A DNA stretch of 64,000 bases from Paraburkholderia domus (GCF_905220705.1 NZ_CAJNAT010000001.1:744001-808000), one strand, 5' to 3'. Shown: positions 8,010 through 15,616, counted from the first letter of the stretch. Notes: generated from the letters alone by a model not told the origin. A program made the numbers and translations.

Positions 8010-9448
8010 GCGACAGCGCGCACGCCCCGAAGGATGTCCCCTTGGGGGGCGCCCCGAAGGAAGTCCCCGGCCCCGAAGGAAGTCCCCTTGGGGGATTGGC
8101 GGGCGGCGCGGCCACGACAGCGCCCGCCGTCCCTGTGCGCTGGCACCGCCGGGTGCTGACGCTGGCGTTTCCAATCGTCCTCGCCAATCTCACACAGCCG
8201 ATTCTCGGCGCGGTCGACACCGCCGTCGCCGGCCATCTGGACGGCGCGTCCTATCTCGGCGGCGTGGCGCTCGGCGGCCTGTTCTTCAATTTCGTGTTCT
8301 GGGGCTTCGGCTTCCTGCGCATGGGCACCACGGGCCTCGTCGCGCAAGCGCATGGCGCGGGGGATCACGCCGAGTTGCGCAACAACGTCGTGCGCGCGCT
8401 CTTGCTCGCGGCGGCGATAGGCGCAGCGGTGCTTCTGCTGCAAGTGCCGCTGATCGGCTACGCGTTGCGGGCGATCGGTGGCAGCGAAGCGGTGCAGCAC
8501 CATGCGCAGATCTATTGTCATGCTCGCATCTGGGCCGCGCCACTCGCGCTGGGCAATTACGTAGTGCTTGGCTGGCTGCTCGGTACGCAGAAAGTGCGGC
8601 TCGCGCTGCTCTCGCAAGTGTTCATCAACAGCGTAAACATCGTGGCGGTGCTGCTGTATGTGTACGTATTCGATTGGGGCGTGGCCGGCATTGGCGCGGC
8701 CACGGCCACGGCCGACGCGCTCGGCTTCGTGCTCGGCGCCGCTTTGCTATGGCACGGCAGACCGCGCGATTTGCCTGCGCTGAATCGCGCCGCCCTCTTC
8801 GACGCTACGGCGCTCAAGCGTCTGGTGGTGCTGAATCGCGATATCTTCGTGCGCACGCTCTGTCTGCTGTCGTCGTTCGGCTGGTTCGCGCATCTTGGCG
8901 CCAGGCAAGGTGACGCCACGCTCGCCGCCAACGCGTTGCTGCTCAATTTTCAGACCTTCATGGCTTATGGACTCGACGGTTTCGCGCATGCCGCCGAAGC
9001 GCTGGTTGGCGCGGCGATCGGCGCACGCGACCGGCACGCTTTCACGCAGGCCATCAAAGTGACGGCGCTGTGGTCCGCGCTCGGCGCGCTGGGCTTCTCG
9101 CTGGTGTACTGGGGCGCGGGCTCATGGATCATCGAAGGTCTGACTAATCAGGCCGCGGTGCGCGCCACGGCCGAAACGTATCTGCCTTGGGCTGCGCTCT
9201 TGCCGGTGATCTCCGTGTGGGGCTTTCTGCTCGACGGCGTATTCATCGGCGCCACTCGCACGCATGAGTTGATGACCTCGATGGTGGTGTCGTTTGCGGT
9301 GTTCGTCGCGGCCTCTTGGGGCTTGCTGGCGCTGTATGGCAATCACGGTTTGTGGGCCGCGATGCTGATCTTTATGGCTGCGCGCGGCGTCACGCTCGCG
9401 CGCTTCTTGCCAGGCGTCGTACGAGGCATGGCCGGCGCGGCCACCTAG
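8006..9448 (+). CDS. MATE family efflux transporter (DinF-like)
   Basis: A multidrug/cation antiporter of the MATE superfamily: about twelve membrane segments start at FPIVLANLTQPILGAVDTAV (family box P-x-x-x-x-x-x-x-x-x-x-x-D-x-x-x-x-G) and end near residue 475. The DinF-type subfamily is suggested by the single-subunit length and the GDHAELRNNVVRALLLA loop. The start is uncertain. I favour TTG 8006, which has AGGA upstream and overlaps the DUF2288 stop; ATG 7982 is possible. Either way the first 30-40 residues are unusual, because three copies of a GC-rich repeat (8024-8087) lie in frame before the first helix. A GC-rich hairpin follows the gene. Confidence 0.9.
   Translation: MSDSAHAPKDVPLGGAPKEVPGPEGSPLGGLAGGAATTAPAVPVRWHRRVLTLAFPIVLANLTQPILGAVDTAVAGHLDGASYLGGVALGGLFFNFVFWGFGFLRMGTTGLVAQAHGAGDHAELRNNVVRALLLAAAIGAAVLLLQVPLIGYALRAIGGSEAVQHHAQIYCHARIWAAPLALGNYVVLGWLLGTQKVRLALLSQVFINSVNIVAVLLYVYVFDWGVAGIGAATATADALGFVLGAALLWHGRPRDLPALNRAALFDATALKRLVVLNRDIFVRTLCLLSSFGWFAHLGARQGDATLAANALLLNFQTFMAYGLDGFAHAAEALVGAAIGARDRHAFTQAIKVTALWSALGALGFSLVYWGAGSWIIEGLTNQAAVRATAETYLPWAALLPVISVWGFLLDGVFIGATRTHELMTSMVVSFAVFVAASWGLLALYGNHGLWAAMLIFMAARGVTLARFLPGVVRGMAGAAT
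8024..8087 (+). repeat. Three copies of an 18-bp GC-rich repeat inside the MATE 5' end
   Basis: GCCCCGAAGGANGTCCCC occurs at 8024-8041, 8051-8068 and 8070-8087, partly separated by CTTGGGGGGC-type spacers that pair with CCCC segments. It is translated as the polar APKDVPLGG / APKEVPGPEG stretch. It looks like a REP-type intergenic repeat that has come to lie in the reading frame. Confidence 0.75.
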
Positions 9449-9504
9449 CCTTTGCTTCGGCACCGGTGCGCATGCTGTCCGCGCAAACAGTCTGCGCGGG
9501 TCAG

Positions 9505-9535
9505 AAGCACCGGCGTGCCCGCGCCGGTGCTTCGC
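9505..9535 (+). terminator. GC-rich hairpin downstream of the MATE gene
   Basis: GCACCGGCG / CGCCGGTGC arms with a 6-nt loop lie about 60 bp after the MATE stop. The T-run is poor (CTTCGCT), so it is a weak intrinsic or a rho-assisted terminator. Confidence 0.4.
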
Positions 9536-9554
9536 TCAGGTTCCCGGCAAGCGC

Positions 9555-9725
9555 TCAGGGCGAGGCCGGCGCGGGCGCCATAACGGGCGGCCGGTCGTCG
9601 GTAGGTACACCGTGGTAGTCGATGGGATCTTTCGGCGGCGGACCGCCATGATGCCCGGAAGGATCGTCGGCACAGCCGGCGAGTCCGGCAGCCAGCATCA
9701 GCGCAATCAACAAAACACGGTTCAT
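9555..9725 (-). CDS. Small Pro-rich lipoprotein, 56 aa
   Basis: The ATG at 9725 gives MNRVLLIALMLAAGLAGC, a clean lipoprotein signal with the acylated Cys at residue 18. The 38-residue mature part is rich in Pro, Asp and His (DPSGHHGGPPPKDPIDYHGV) and has no fold I recognise. A GAGA-type Shine-Dalgarno precedes it. Similar tiny lipoproteins are common and unstudied in Burkholderia. Confidence 0.65.
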   Translation of the reverse strand: MNRVLLIALMLAAGLAGCADDPSGHHGGPPPKDPIDYHGVPTDDRPPVMAPAPASP

Positions 9726-9880
9726 AGATTCTCGGGACAGAATGAAAATAACGGCAACGAAGCGCCGAGAGTCTACCTGCAATTCACATTCGACGACGCC
9801 GCGCCGCGCAGTCTCCCGCCTGCCATTTTGTTACGCGTGACCTAATATAAAGGCACAGTTGCGTATCATAGGAGACTGCC

Positions 9881-10054
9881 ATGGACGCTGAATCGATCGC
9901 GGGTCTGATCGGACTTGCAATAGGCCTGCTCGTGCTGCTCGCCCTGTCGATTTTCGAATCGAGAACCTACAAGCGCGAACACGACGGCGAAGGCATGCTG
10001 CATCACTGGGTCACACACCAGCATATGCCGCACTGGATGCGTCGCCGGCATTGA
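9881..10054 (+). CDS. Small membrane protein, 57 aa
   Basis: The ATG at 9881 follows TAGGAGACTGCC. One strong membrane helix (GLIGLAIGLLVLLALSIF) is followed by a basic, His-rich tail containing HHWVTHQHMPHWMRRRH. The frame is GC3-rich. The many His residues near the membrane could bind metal, but that is speculation. Family unknown. Confidence 0.65.
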   Translation: MDAESIAGLIGLAIGLLVLLALSIFESRTYKREHDGEGMLHHWVTHQHMPHWMRRRH

Positions 10055-10073
10055 GCAGATAAATCCGCAGCTT

Positions 10074-10400
10074 GTGCGCTTGCGCACATTCCGAACTATT
10101 AAGCGGTTGATACGCTGCGCTCGCACACTCAAAAACATCAATCACGAAGCGCAAGGGATACGCCGCCATGAGTCGGAACGACGCAAGCAGCTCGCGAAAA
10201 TCGTTTGGGAAATCCGGCACGTCGCACTGCACGAGGGTGACGCGCTAACAATCGACGGTGCAATTCTCGCGCTTGCCGATTGTCTCGATCGCCGTAACGA
10301 TCTCGCCGCCGACGAGCGCCGCGCAATGATGCAGGCCGCGGCGTTGCTGTGGCGTGCCGGGTTCAATCTCGCCGACACACAACAGGCGAGCGCGCACTGA
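10074..10400 (+). CDS. Hypothetical protein, up to 108 aa
   Basis: The frame is open from a GTG at 10074 and shows coding-like codon use from about residue 35 on (RRKQLAKIVWEIRHVALHEG, then DGAILALADCLDRRNDLAAD). It is predicted all-helical and soluble. No convincing Shine-Dalgarno is seen, so the start is open. No family is recognised. It lies just before tRNA-Pro and its genomic island. Confidence 0.5.
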   Translation: MRLRTFRTIKRLIRCARTLKNINHEAQGIRRHESERRKQLAKIVWEIRHVALHEGDALTIDGAILALADCLDRRNDLAADERRAMMQAAALLWRAGFNLADTQQASAH

Positions 10401-10631
10401 CGCGCAAGTTTTCCCTGTCTGCTGCCGACGCGAAAGCGTCGCAGACGCCCCGTCGCGCGCCGCGCGCACGCCCTGCTGCTGCACGTCCATCCTGTGTCGC
10501 GCGCTTTCAGGGACATGCCCTCCCGAAGCGCGGCGGGACGCCCATAGACCGCGCCTCCGAGATCTTTTTTCACTCCGACGCAATTCATCATTGACTCTGG
10601 CACCGAATGCCACGTAGAATCTCGGATTCGT

Positions 10632-10708
10632 CGGAGCGTAGCGCAGCCTGGTAGCGCATCTGATTTGGGATCAGAGGGTCGTAGGTTCGAATCCTATCGC
10701 TCCGACCA
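10632..10708 (+). tRNA. tRNA-Pro (anticodon TGG)
   Basis: A complete cloverleaf can be folded: acceptor CGGAGCG / CGCTCCG, anticodon loop with TGG, T-arm GTAGG-TTCGAAT-CCTAT, discriminator A and encoded CCA. The 3' 46 bp are repeated at 35638-35683, so this gene is the integration site of the island that follows. Confidence 0.97.
10663..10708 (+). repeat. attL-type direct repeat (tRNA-Pro 3' end)
   Basis: The 46 bp from ATTTGGGATCAGAGGGTCG through the CCA recur at 35638-35683 with only two differences, 10682 t to a and 10696 a to t. These two positions pair with each other in the T-stem, so the change is compensatory. Confidence 0.92.
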
Positions 10709-10723
10709 CAGTTGAAGATTGAT

Positions 10724-10761
10724 GAAACCCGCATGGCGTAAGGCTGTGCGGGTTTTTTCTT
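10724..10761 (+). terminator. Terminator after tRNA-Pro
   Basis: AACCCGCA / TGCGGGTT arms with a 12-nt loop are followed by TTTTCTTTT. Although inside the island border, it serves the tRNA transcript. A similar hairpin with a different sequence follows the duplicated tRNA end at 35697. Confidence 0.85.
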
Positions 10762-10842
10762 TTGGGGGTTTGCAGGCGGTGGAATTTGCCGCTTCCAAAT
10801 TCCATTCCAAAGGAATTCCAAAAATTTCCTGACGATACCGGC

Positions 10843-11949
10843 TCAAGCGACACTTGATTTCGGAATGTGGAGTCTAACTTCACTTCGTGGAATGTGTCTG
10901 GACTTGATGTAGTCGGCCGTTTGCCCCTCATTCGTGTGCGCCGCGTGATCCTTCAGCGCCTCGATGTCATATCCGGCATTCTTCGCATCGGTGAGCGCCT
11001 TCGCACGGATATCCTTCACCGTATAGGAAACGTCGGCGAGCTTCGCGCGCTCCTTTGCCACCTTCCATGCCTTTAGCACTGTGTTCGCCGCGTACGTCTT
11101 CCCCTTCTGGGTGTGGATCACATACATGCTCTTCACCACGCCAATTGCCTTCGCGCGCTTCAGCACCACATCGATTTCCGGCGTGATCACCACATCGACT
11201 GCGAGCCCGCTCGAGTCCTCTGTCTTCGAGGGGCGGAAGTGGATCACGCCTGCAGCGCGATCCACCCATGAGCACTCGTCGTTTTTCGGGTCGGCCGCCC
11301 AGCGCAGATTGCGGATTTCGGTCGAACGCTGCGCCGTCAAGTAACACAGATCGACGAAGCACTGCATCATCGGGCCTGTCGGCACCTCAGCAGTGACCTC
11401 CTTTCCCTCTCGCACATAGCTTGTCGTAAGCATAGCCTCGCGGATCGCTGCGAAGTGCGTGTCGGCGATCAGCGTGCGCCGCGGCTTCGGTTTCTTCAGC
11501 TTCACATCGCGGCATGGGTTCGTCGCCATATGGCGACGATCGATACACCAGTCAAAGAAGCCAGAGAGGAATGCTCGCATCACGCGTTGCATGTGCGGCT
11601 TGTCCTTCCAGTTATCGCGGAGGAACTGCCGTACGTACGGCACATCCATATGCTCGATGTTGATATCGGCGAATCCGCGCTTCACGTACCGGCCGTAGCT
11701 CGGCCAGGACTTCTCTTTGTGGTCTTTCTCATGCGCGGCAACATACTTATCGACTAGGTGCGGCACGTTTCCAGAACCGGCCGGGGTCTCGGCCTTGGCC
11801 TTCTCTTGGGCGAGGCGCTCGTGCATCCGAACTTCGCCGTCCGCGACCTTACACAGCCTAATCCACTTTTCGGTGTATGGCTGCACCCAGTAGTAGCTCG
11901 CACCGCGCACGTATACGCGTCGCGCCGGCGTGGATCGTTTCGCGTTCAT
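10843..11949 (-). CDS. Tyrosine-type integrase of the tRNA-Pro island, 368 aa
   Basis: It catalyses integration and excision at tRNA-Pro. An N-terminal Arm/SAM-like region (about 1-160) precedes a catalytic domain with Arg in LTAQRSTEIRNLRW (about residue 233), the box-II segment KDIRAKALTDAKNAG, His in KDHAAHTNEGQT and the nucleophile Tyr in TADYIKSR. Box II normally reads HxxR; here the His is Lys (KDIR), as in some integrases of this type. Its ATG at 11949 overlaps the stop of the upstream DUF4224 gene. It points toward the tRNA, the usual arrangement for islands that recombine in a tRNA 3' end. Confidence 0.93.
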   Translation of the reverse strand: MNAKRSTPARRVYVRGASYYWVQPYTEKWIRLCKVADGEVRMHERLAQEKAKAETPAGSGNVPHLVDKYVAAHEKDHKEKSWPSYGRYVKRGFADINIEHMDVPYVRQFLRDNWKDKPHMQRVMRAFLSGFFDWCIDRRHMATNPCRDVKLKKPKPRRTLIADTHFAAIREAMLTTSYVREGKEVTAEVPTGPMMQCFVDLCYLTAQRSTEIRNLRWAADPKNDECSWVDRAAGVIHFRPSKTEDSSGLAVDVVITPEIDVVLKRAKAIGVVKSMYVIHTQKGKTYAANTVLKAWKVAKERAKLADVSYTVKDIRAKALTDAKNAGYDIEALKDHAAHTNEGQTADYIKSRHIPRSEVRLHIPKSSVA

Positions 11950-12179
11950 GCGTGCACTGGTCGAAGTGCGGGACGCTCGCGCATCGAAGCATCAGAGACT
12001 AGGCCGTTTTTGCGAGCTTGCAGTGAGTCGAAGATGGCCCACGACATAATGATAGCGCCGTTTGCAGCGGTGATCGGCTCAATGCCAAAGGTACGCCGAA
12101 ACCAAGAGACCTGCTCGGCCTTGCGCTTATATCCGGTTATGCGCTCAAGATCAGCCGGAGCCATCAGGTGCTCGCTCAT
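11946..12179 (-). CDS. DUF4224-like small protein, 77 aa
   Basis: The segment APADLERITGYKRKAEQVSW followed by FRRTFGIEP matches DUF4224, small phage and island proteins usually encoded just upstream of an integrase and suspected to act as excision or DNA-binding factors. ATGA overlaps join it to the genes on both sides, so the HTH protein, DUF4224 protein and integrase are one translation-coupled operon. Confidence 0.8.
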   Translation of the reverse strand: MSEHLMAPADLERITGYKRKAEQVSWFRRTFGIEPITAANGAIIMSWAIFDSLQARKNGLVSDASMRERPALRPVHA

Positions 12180-12400
12180 GCAGCACCTCGATCTTCTACA
12201 TGTCGCGTGTTCTGAAGCAGAAACTCTTGAAGGCTCACATCGGTAATGCCGGACGCATTCCGGCTGATTTTTACGAGCGTCAAGCGGCCAGCTCGAACGA
12301 GCCGATAGATTGTTGGGCGAGATACGCCCAGCAAGCCCGCCGCGACGTTGATGCGATGCAGTTTCGGTGACACGTTGAACCCCAGGTTTATCGATGTCAA
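12176..12400 (-). CDS. Excisionase-like helix-turn-helix protein, 65-74 aa
   Basis: The core VAAGLLGVSRPTIYRLVRAG is a MerR/excisionase-type winged helix-turn-helix, as in Xis or AlpA. It probably bends the att region or regulates the integrase operon. The start is unclear: TTG 12400 has no Shine-Dalgarno, while GTG 12373 has GGGG six bases upstream and seems more likely. The stop overlaps the DUF4224 start. Confidence 0.75.
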   Translation of the reverse strand: MTSINLGFNVSPKLHRINVAAGLLGVSRPTIYRLVRAGRLTLVKISRNASGITDVSLQEFLLQNTRHVEDRGAA

Positions 12401-12477
12401 CGCGGATCAAAGTGGATCAGCGCGTCTCATGGTGAATCTGGGGTAATTCTCGGCGTGGCACCGAGTAGCGTCATCAC

Positions 12478-12496
12478 GAATAAAGGAAATTTCGGT
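12478..12496 (+). repeat. 19-bp repeat, copy 1
   Basis: GAATAAAGGAAATTTCGGT lies about 20 bp beyond the stop of the unknown gene 12517-13560. An identical inverted copy lies directly upstream of that gene's start, and a third is at 20990. Confidence 0.9.
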
Positions 12497-12516
12497 GCGG
12501 CAATAGGCAAGCTCGC

Positions 12517-13560
12517 TCAGTTTGGCAAAGTCCCTCGGTCACTAGGTGGGGATGCCTTGCGAGCCTTTTCGATCTCGATCGCTGCCAGATACCTCGCTTC
12601 TAAACGAGCGTCATGTTCATCGAGGAAATCACTCCAATCGTCACCGCCGACTGATGCCCACCAATCGTCTTCGATCGCGTGAGGCCACGGCGACCAATCG
12701 CGGCCACCAAACCATAGCTTCAAGCGACGGACATTGTACGGGTGCCATGCAGAAATCGAGACCGGCCGACGGTCGTTCTCTGGAAACGCATCAGCTGTGG
12801 CAAGCATACCGTTGAGGAATTCCTCCGTTTGCGCTTCCACGAATTCGCGCTCCGAATCCGGTATGGTCGCCCACTGCGCATTCCAAGCGTCTTCTATGGA
12901 TTGTGCTTCGGCGGCTATATGATCTTCATACCATGCAGGCTCCCAGCGCTCAGTTGTAACAAGGCCGCCGAGCCTCTCAATTTTGGCCACCCAACTAGAG
13001 TAGTTACGTTCCATTTCACGCGCATCCTTGGGTGCCCGAGGGACCGTAGGCCCTCGCCCGATTGCACCAATCGGCATTGCTTTAACTGGCATCAAGCCGT
13101 TTAGCAATCGCTCAATACCTTTGTCAAAGGTCCTCTTTACACGATCGCGACGGCTTTGGAATTCACGGATAACTACCTTCGTCTCAGCGTGCGTATTTGC
13201 GACATCGACCAGCGCGAGAAGTCCAAGATCGCGTAGTTGATCGTCGCTCAAAAACTTTTGCTTATAGCCAAGCACGCAGAGTTCGAGACGATGTCGCGGG
13301 TCTATGGACTGATCACCACGTATGTACAAAGACAGATTGTTGTAGAACCAATCGGGAAAGATCCATAGGCGCTCCAACTGGACGAGATTGGGCTCTTTGG
13401 CAAAGATCGCACGTACCAGGCTTTGGGTCGCCTTAACAGCTTTCGTCTTTGCTACTCGATTTCGCCACGGCTCTGGACGGCTCAACCCAAGCCTCTTGGC
13501 GACCGCAGTTACCTGGACTTTCTCTTTGGAACGTTGCACAGCGCCGGCTAGTCGAACCAT
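12517..13560 (-). CDS. Unknown protein, 347 aa, flanked by inverted 19-bp repeats
   Basis: The ATG at 13560 follows AAAGGA, which is itself part of the 19-bp repeat. The N-terminus is basic (VQRSKEKVQVTAVAKRLGLS, possibly DNA-binding). The middle is helical, and the C-terminal third is rich in Trp and acidic residues, with RLKLWFGGRDWSPWPHAIED and WASVGGDDWSDFLDEHD. There is no membrane helix. I recognise no family. Its neighbours are the integration operon and, divergently, an AlpA-like regulator followed by the replication gene, so a plasmid-maintenance role is possible but unproven. Perfect inverted repeats at both ends make a 1.1-kb cassette. Confidence 0.7.
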   Translation of the reverse strand: MVRLAGAVQRSKEKVQVTAVAKRLGLSRPEPWRNRVAKTKAVKATQSLVRAIFAKEPNLVQLERLWIFPDWFYNNLSLYIRGDQSIDPRHRLELCVLGYKQKFLSDDQLRDLGLLALVDVANTHAETKVVIREFQSRRDRVKRTFDKGIERLLNGLMPVKAMPIGAIGRGPTVPRAPKDAREMERNYSSWVAKIERLGGLVTTERWEPAWYEDHIAAEAQSIEDAWNAQWATIPDSEREFVEAQTEEFLNGMLATADAFPENDRRPVSISAWHPYNVRRLKLWFGGRDWSPWPHAIEDDWWASVGGDDWSDFLDEHDARLEARYLAAIEIEKARKASPPSDRGTLPN

Positions 13561-13579
13561 ACCGAAATTTCCTTTATTC
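13561..13579 (-). repeat. 19-bp repeat, copy 2 (inverted)
   Basis: The minus-strand copy of GAATAAAGGAAATTTCGGT ends immediately before the ATG of the unknown gene and supplies its Shine-Dalgarno (AAAGGA). It also lies in the divergent control region between that gene and the AlpA-like gene at 13648. Confidence 0.9.
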
Positions 13580-13647
13580 ACCCTCGTGCAATGAATTAAT
13601 CCTACGTACCTTGCCATGACTTCGCAAGGGTGAAATAGGGTGTACAG

Positions 13648-13923
13648 ATGCAAGAAGCCAAATGGTCGGCGCAACGTTCTATCGGTCAGCACGAGGCTCA
13701 ATGTAGCGAGAGGGATTTTCGTGCCGTTTTTGGAAAGCTGGATGCCTCTACCCTGATAACTGCCGACGAACTCGCAGCGATCCTATGCGTCAGTCGTCAA
13801 TCGATCGACTTTCGTCTACGGGCCGGCAAGATTCCACGCCCGGTAGTCCGTGAAAAGCGCTGTGTGAGATGGCGCGCTGGCGATGTTCGCGAGTGGCTTG
13901 ACGGCATGCAGCAGGTTGAGTGA
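13648..13923 (+). CDS. AlpA-like helix-turn-helix regulator, 91 aa
   Basis: Residues about 35-75 (ITADELAAILCVSRQSIDFR, then LRAGKIPRPVV and RWRAGDVREWL) form the AlpA/MerR-like winged helix typical of prophage and island regulators or excisionases. It is transcribed divergently from the 347-aa unknown gene, sharing an 87-bp intergenic region with one 19-bp repeat. Its TGA overlaps the ATG of the replication gene, so it probably controls or couples to replication. Confidence 0.75.
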   Translation: MQEAKWSAQRSIGQHEAQCSERDFRAVFGKLDASTLITADELAAILCVSRQSIDFRLRAGKIPRPVVREKRCVRWRAGDVREWLDGMQQVE

Positions 13924-14486
13924 TGGCACGCGATCCCAAACCGCACTCATTCTCGCCCGCCATCGCAAAAGAGCACGGTGTTATCGCAGCCGTCTTGATC
14001 AACCACTTGGCTTTCTGGATCGAGCACAACCGTGCCAATAGAAAACATTTCCATGACGGACATTGGTGGACGTACAACAGCATCAAAGCCTTTGCGGCGC
14101 AATTTATCTATCTCACCGAAAAGCAAATTAGGGGGGCGCTGGAGAAACTTGTCGAGAAAAAAATCCTGCTAACCGGGCACTTTCACGAGAACAAATACGA
14201 CCGCCAAACGTGGTACGCCTTCAACGACGAAGCCCGATTTCTCGATCCAGAGCCCGCCGCTACCGATTTGCCCTCAGGGGCAAATGGACTTGCCCCAAAA
14301 GGCAAATCGGTTCGTCCCGGAGGGCAAATGGACTTGCCGACCAAGGCAAATGGAGTTGCCCCTGAAGGCAAATCCCTAATAACTACAGATGTAAACACAG
14401 GTGTAAACCAAATGGTTGCTTCCCGCGAGCAACACGTCCAACTCCAGCTCGAGGCTGCTCGGCGCGCGCCGAAGAGACTGGCTTGA
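13923..14486 (+). CDS. O-type replication initiator-like protein with internal iterons
   Basis: The N-terminal 115 residues form a winged-helix domain as in phage replication organisers (AAVLINHLAFWIEHNRANRK; YNSIKAFAAQFIYLTEKQIR; EKLVEKKILLTGHF). The following part encodes repeated xANGxAPxGKS motifs because the DNA holds five 22-bp iterons. This design, an origin inside the initiator gene, is known from lambda O. The protein probably binds these iterons and recruits the host helicase. The ATG at 13923 overlaps the previous stop (TGATG). At 187 aa it lacks a primase or helicase domain, so it would depend on host proteins. Confidence 0.65.
   Translation: MARDPKPHSFSPAIAKEHGVIAAVLINHLAFWIEHNRANRKHFHDGHWWTYNSIKAFAAQFIYLTEKQIRGALEKLVEKKILLTGHFHENKYDRQTWYAFNDEARFLDPEPAATDLPSGANGLAPKGKSVRPGGQMDLPTKANGVAPEGKSLITTDVNTGVNQMVASREQHVQLQLEAARRAPKRLA
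14279..14373 (+). repeat. Iteron array, 22-bp period (candidate replication origin)
   Basis: GGCAAAT recurs at 14279, 14301, 14323, 14345 and 14367, exactly 22 bp apart. Full units read GGCAAATGGACTTGCC plus 6 variable bases, each containing the inverted repeat GGCAA...TTGCC. A half unit precedes the array. As 22 is not a multiple of three, the repeats are selected at DNA level. Confidence 0.85.
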
Positions 14487-14958
14487 TTTTCCATTCTTGA
14501 AAACAGATGCAAAACGCCCGTGGATTTGTGGGCAGCCTCGCTATCGCGAGGTGCCAGCCTGAGCGCTGTGCGCTCTCCCGTTGACAAGCCGGGACAACCC
14601 TTCGGGTTGCCCCACCTTGCCAACCGGCCGGCTGCTGTCCACAAGCCCCACCGGCTATTACCACGAACGAGATATAAAATCTGACCCTGCTCATCCGGAT
14701 GCCTCTCTGGCGCGTTTGCAGCTTCATCGTGGGGTCGGAAAGGTGTTGGTGAGGAAGAGTTATATAGCAAGCTGGCAAGCCGCTTCGCGGCGCGTCAGGC
14801 CGAAGGCGCGGCCGGGGAGCGGTGGGCAAGTCGCGGACTGCGTAGCAGCCGTCCACGCCCTTGTGGGGTGGGCGGGCAACTTGTCCACGGCGGGCGGGAG
14901 GAACTGCGGGCATTGGCTACTTGGCCGCTTTGCCAGGCAGAGGTTTGTCTGCTTGCAA
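14487..14958. other. Gene-free region after the replication gene
   Basis: No credible gene is seen. There is a small hairpin CAACCC-TTC-GGGTTG near 14595-14610 and several TGTCCAC motifs loosely resembling DnaA boxes (near 14636 and 14880). Together with the iterons just upstream this could form the rest of an origin, but it lacks a clear AT-rich unwinding element. Confidence 0.4.
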
Positions 14959-14988
14959 TTCGTGTAGCGTTGCGCTACACTACACGAA
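14959..14988 (+). promoter_or_regulatory. higBA operator, nested inverted repeats
   Basis: TTCGTGTAG / CTACACGAA form perfect 9-bp arms, with an inner TGTAGCG / CGCTACA palindrome between 14963 and 14979. The outer arm ends on the A of the higB ATG. This is the expected autoregulatory site for the HigA antitoxin. Confidence 0.7.
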
Positions 14989-15266
14989 TGATCAAGTCCT
15001 TCCGACATAAAGGTCTCAAAATTTTCTTTGAGACGGGCTCCAAGAAAGGTATCCGTCCGGATCATGCCGACAAGCTGCGGCGGCAGTTGACGCGCCTGGA
15101 TGAGGCTCACAGCCCGGAAGACATGAACGTGCCCGGCTGGCGATTGCATCTGCTGTCGGACGATTTGGCGGGCCATTACTCGGTCCGCGTTAACGGGAAC
15201 TGGCGCATGACCTTCACGTTTGAAGGAACAGACGCGATCCTAGTGGATTACCAAGACTATCACTGA
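14988..15266 (+). CDS. higB: HigB-type toxin (RelE superfamily mRNA interferase)
   Basis: This 92-aa toxin would cleave mRNA on the ribosome. The family pattern is complete: MIKSFRHKGLKIFFETGSKK at the start, then IRPDHADKLRRQLTRLDEAH, PGWRLHLLSDDLAGHYSVRV and a C-terminal NGNWRMTFTFEGTDAILVDY. The basic residues before the NWRMTF strand are those of the RelE/HigB active-site face. It is followed after 7 bp by the antitoxin gene. The pair probably stabilises the island after excision. Confidence 0.93.
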   Translation: MIKSFRHKGLKIFFETGSKKGIRPDHADKLRRQLTRLDEAHSPEDMNVPGWRLHLLSDDLAGHYSVRVNGNWRMTFTFEGTDAILVDYQDYH

Positions 15267-15273
15267 GGGAATC

Positions 15274-15573
15274 ATGATTCGAATCTTCAACCCGCCGCAC
15301 CCTGGCGAAACGTTGCGGGAGGACGTGCTCCCCGAGCTGGGGTTGACGGTAACGCAAGCGGCTGCGCAGCTGGGCGTCACGCGCACAGCGTTCTCGCGCG
15401 TGTTGAATGGTCACGCCGCGATCTCGCCCGAGATGGCGTTACGACTGGAACAATGGCTGGGTATCGAGCATGGCGGCCGCGCTGACTTGTGGATTGCGCA
15501 GCAAGCGGCATACGATCTATGGCAGGCTCGGCAGAAAGGTGTGCCGCACGTTATCCGTGCCCACGCGGCCTGA
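15274..15573 (+). CDS. higA: HigA-type antitoxin
   Basis: The 99-aa protein begins MIRIFNPPHPGETLREDVLP, the hallmark of HigA, and carries an XRE helix-turn-helix (LTVTQAAAQLGVTRTAFSRV, then LNGHAAISPEMALRLEQWLG). It neutralises HigB and should repress the operon through the palindrome overlapping the higB start. Toxin-first order is usual for higBA. Confidence 0.93.
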   Translation: MIRIFNPPHPGETLREDVLPELGLTVTQAAAQLGVTRTAFSRVLNGHAAISPEMALRLEQWLGIEHGGRADLWIAQQAAYDLWQARQKGVPHVIRAHAA

Positions 15574-15616
15574 GAAAAGCTAAGTATCCGGTTATCTGAC
15601 ACAAGGAGCGGCAGTC

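Noticed and set aside
14270..14373. Iteron array considered as a CRISPR
   Set aside because: The period is only 22 bp and the so-called spacers are 6-15 bp with shared sequence. No cas gene is present, and the array lies in a coding frame.
14581..14967. 128-aa frame in the gene-free region before higB
   Set aside because: Composition is random-like with many Arg/Cys/Ser, it has no homologue that I recognise, and it overlaps the higBA operator region.
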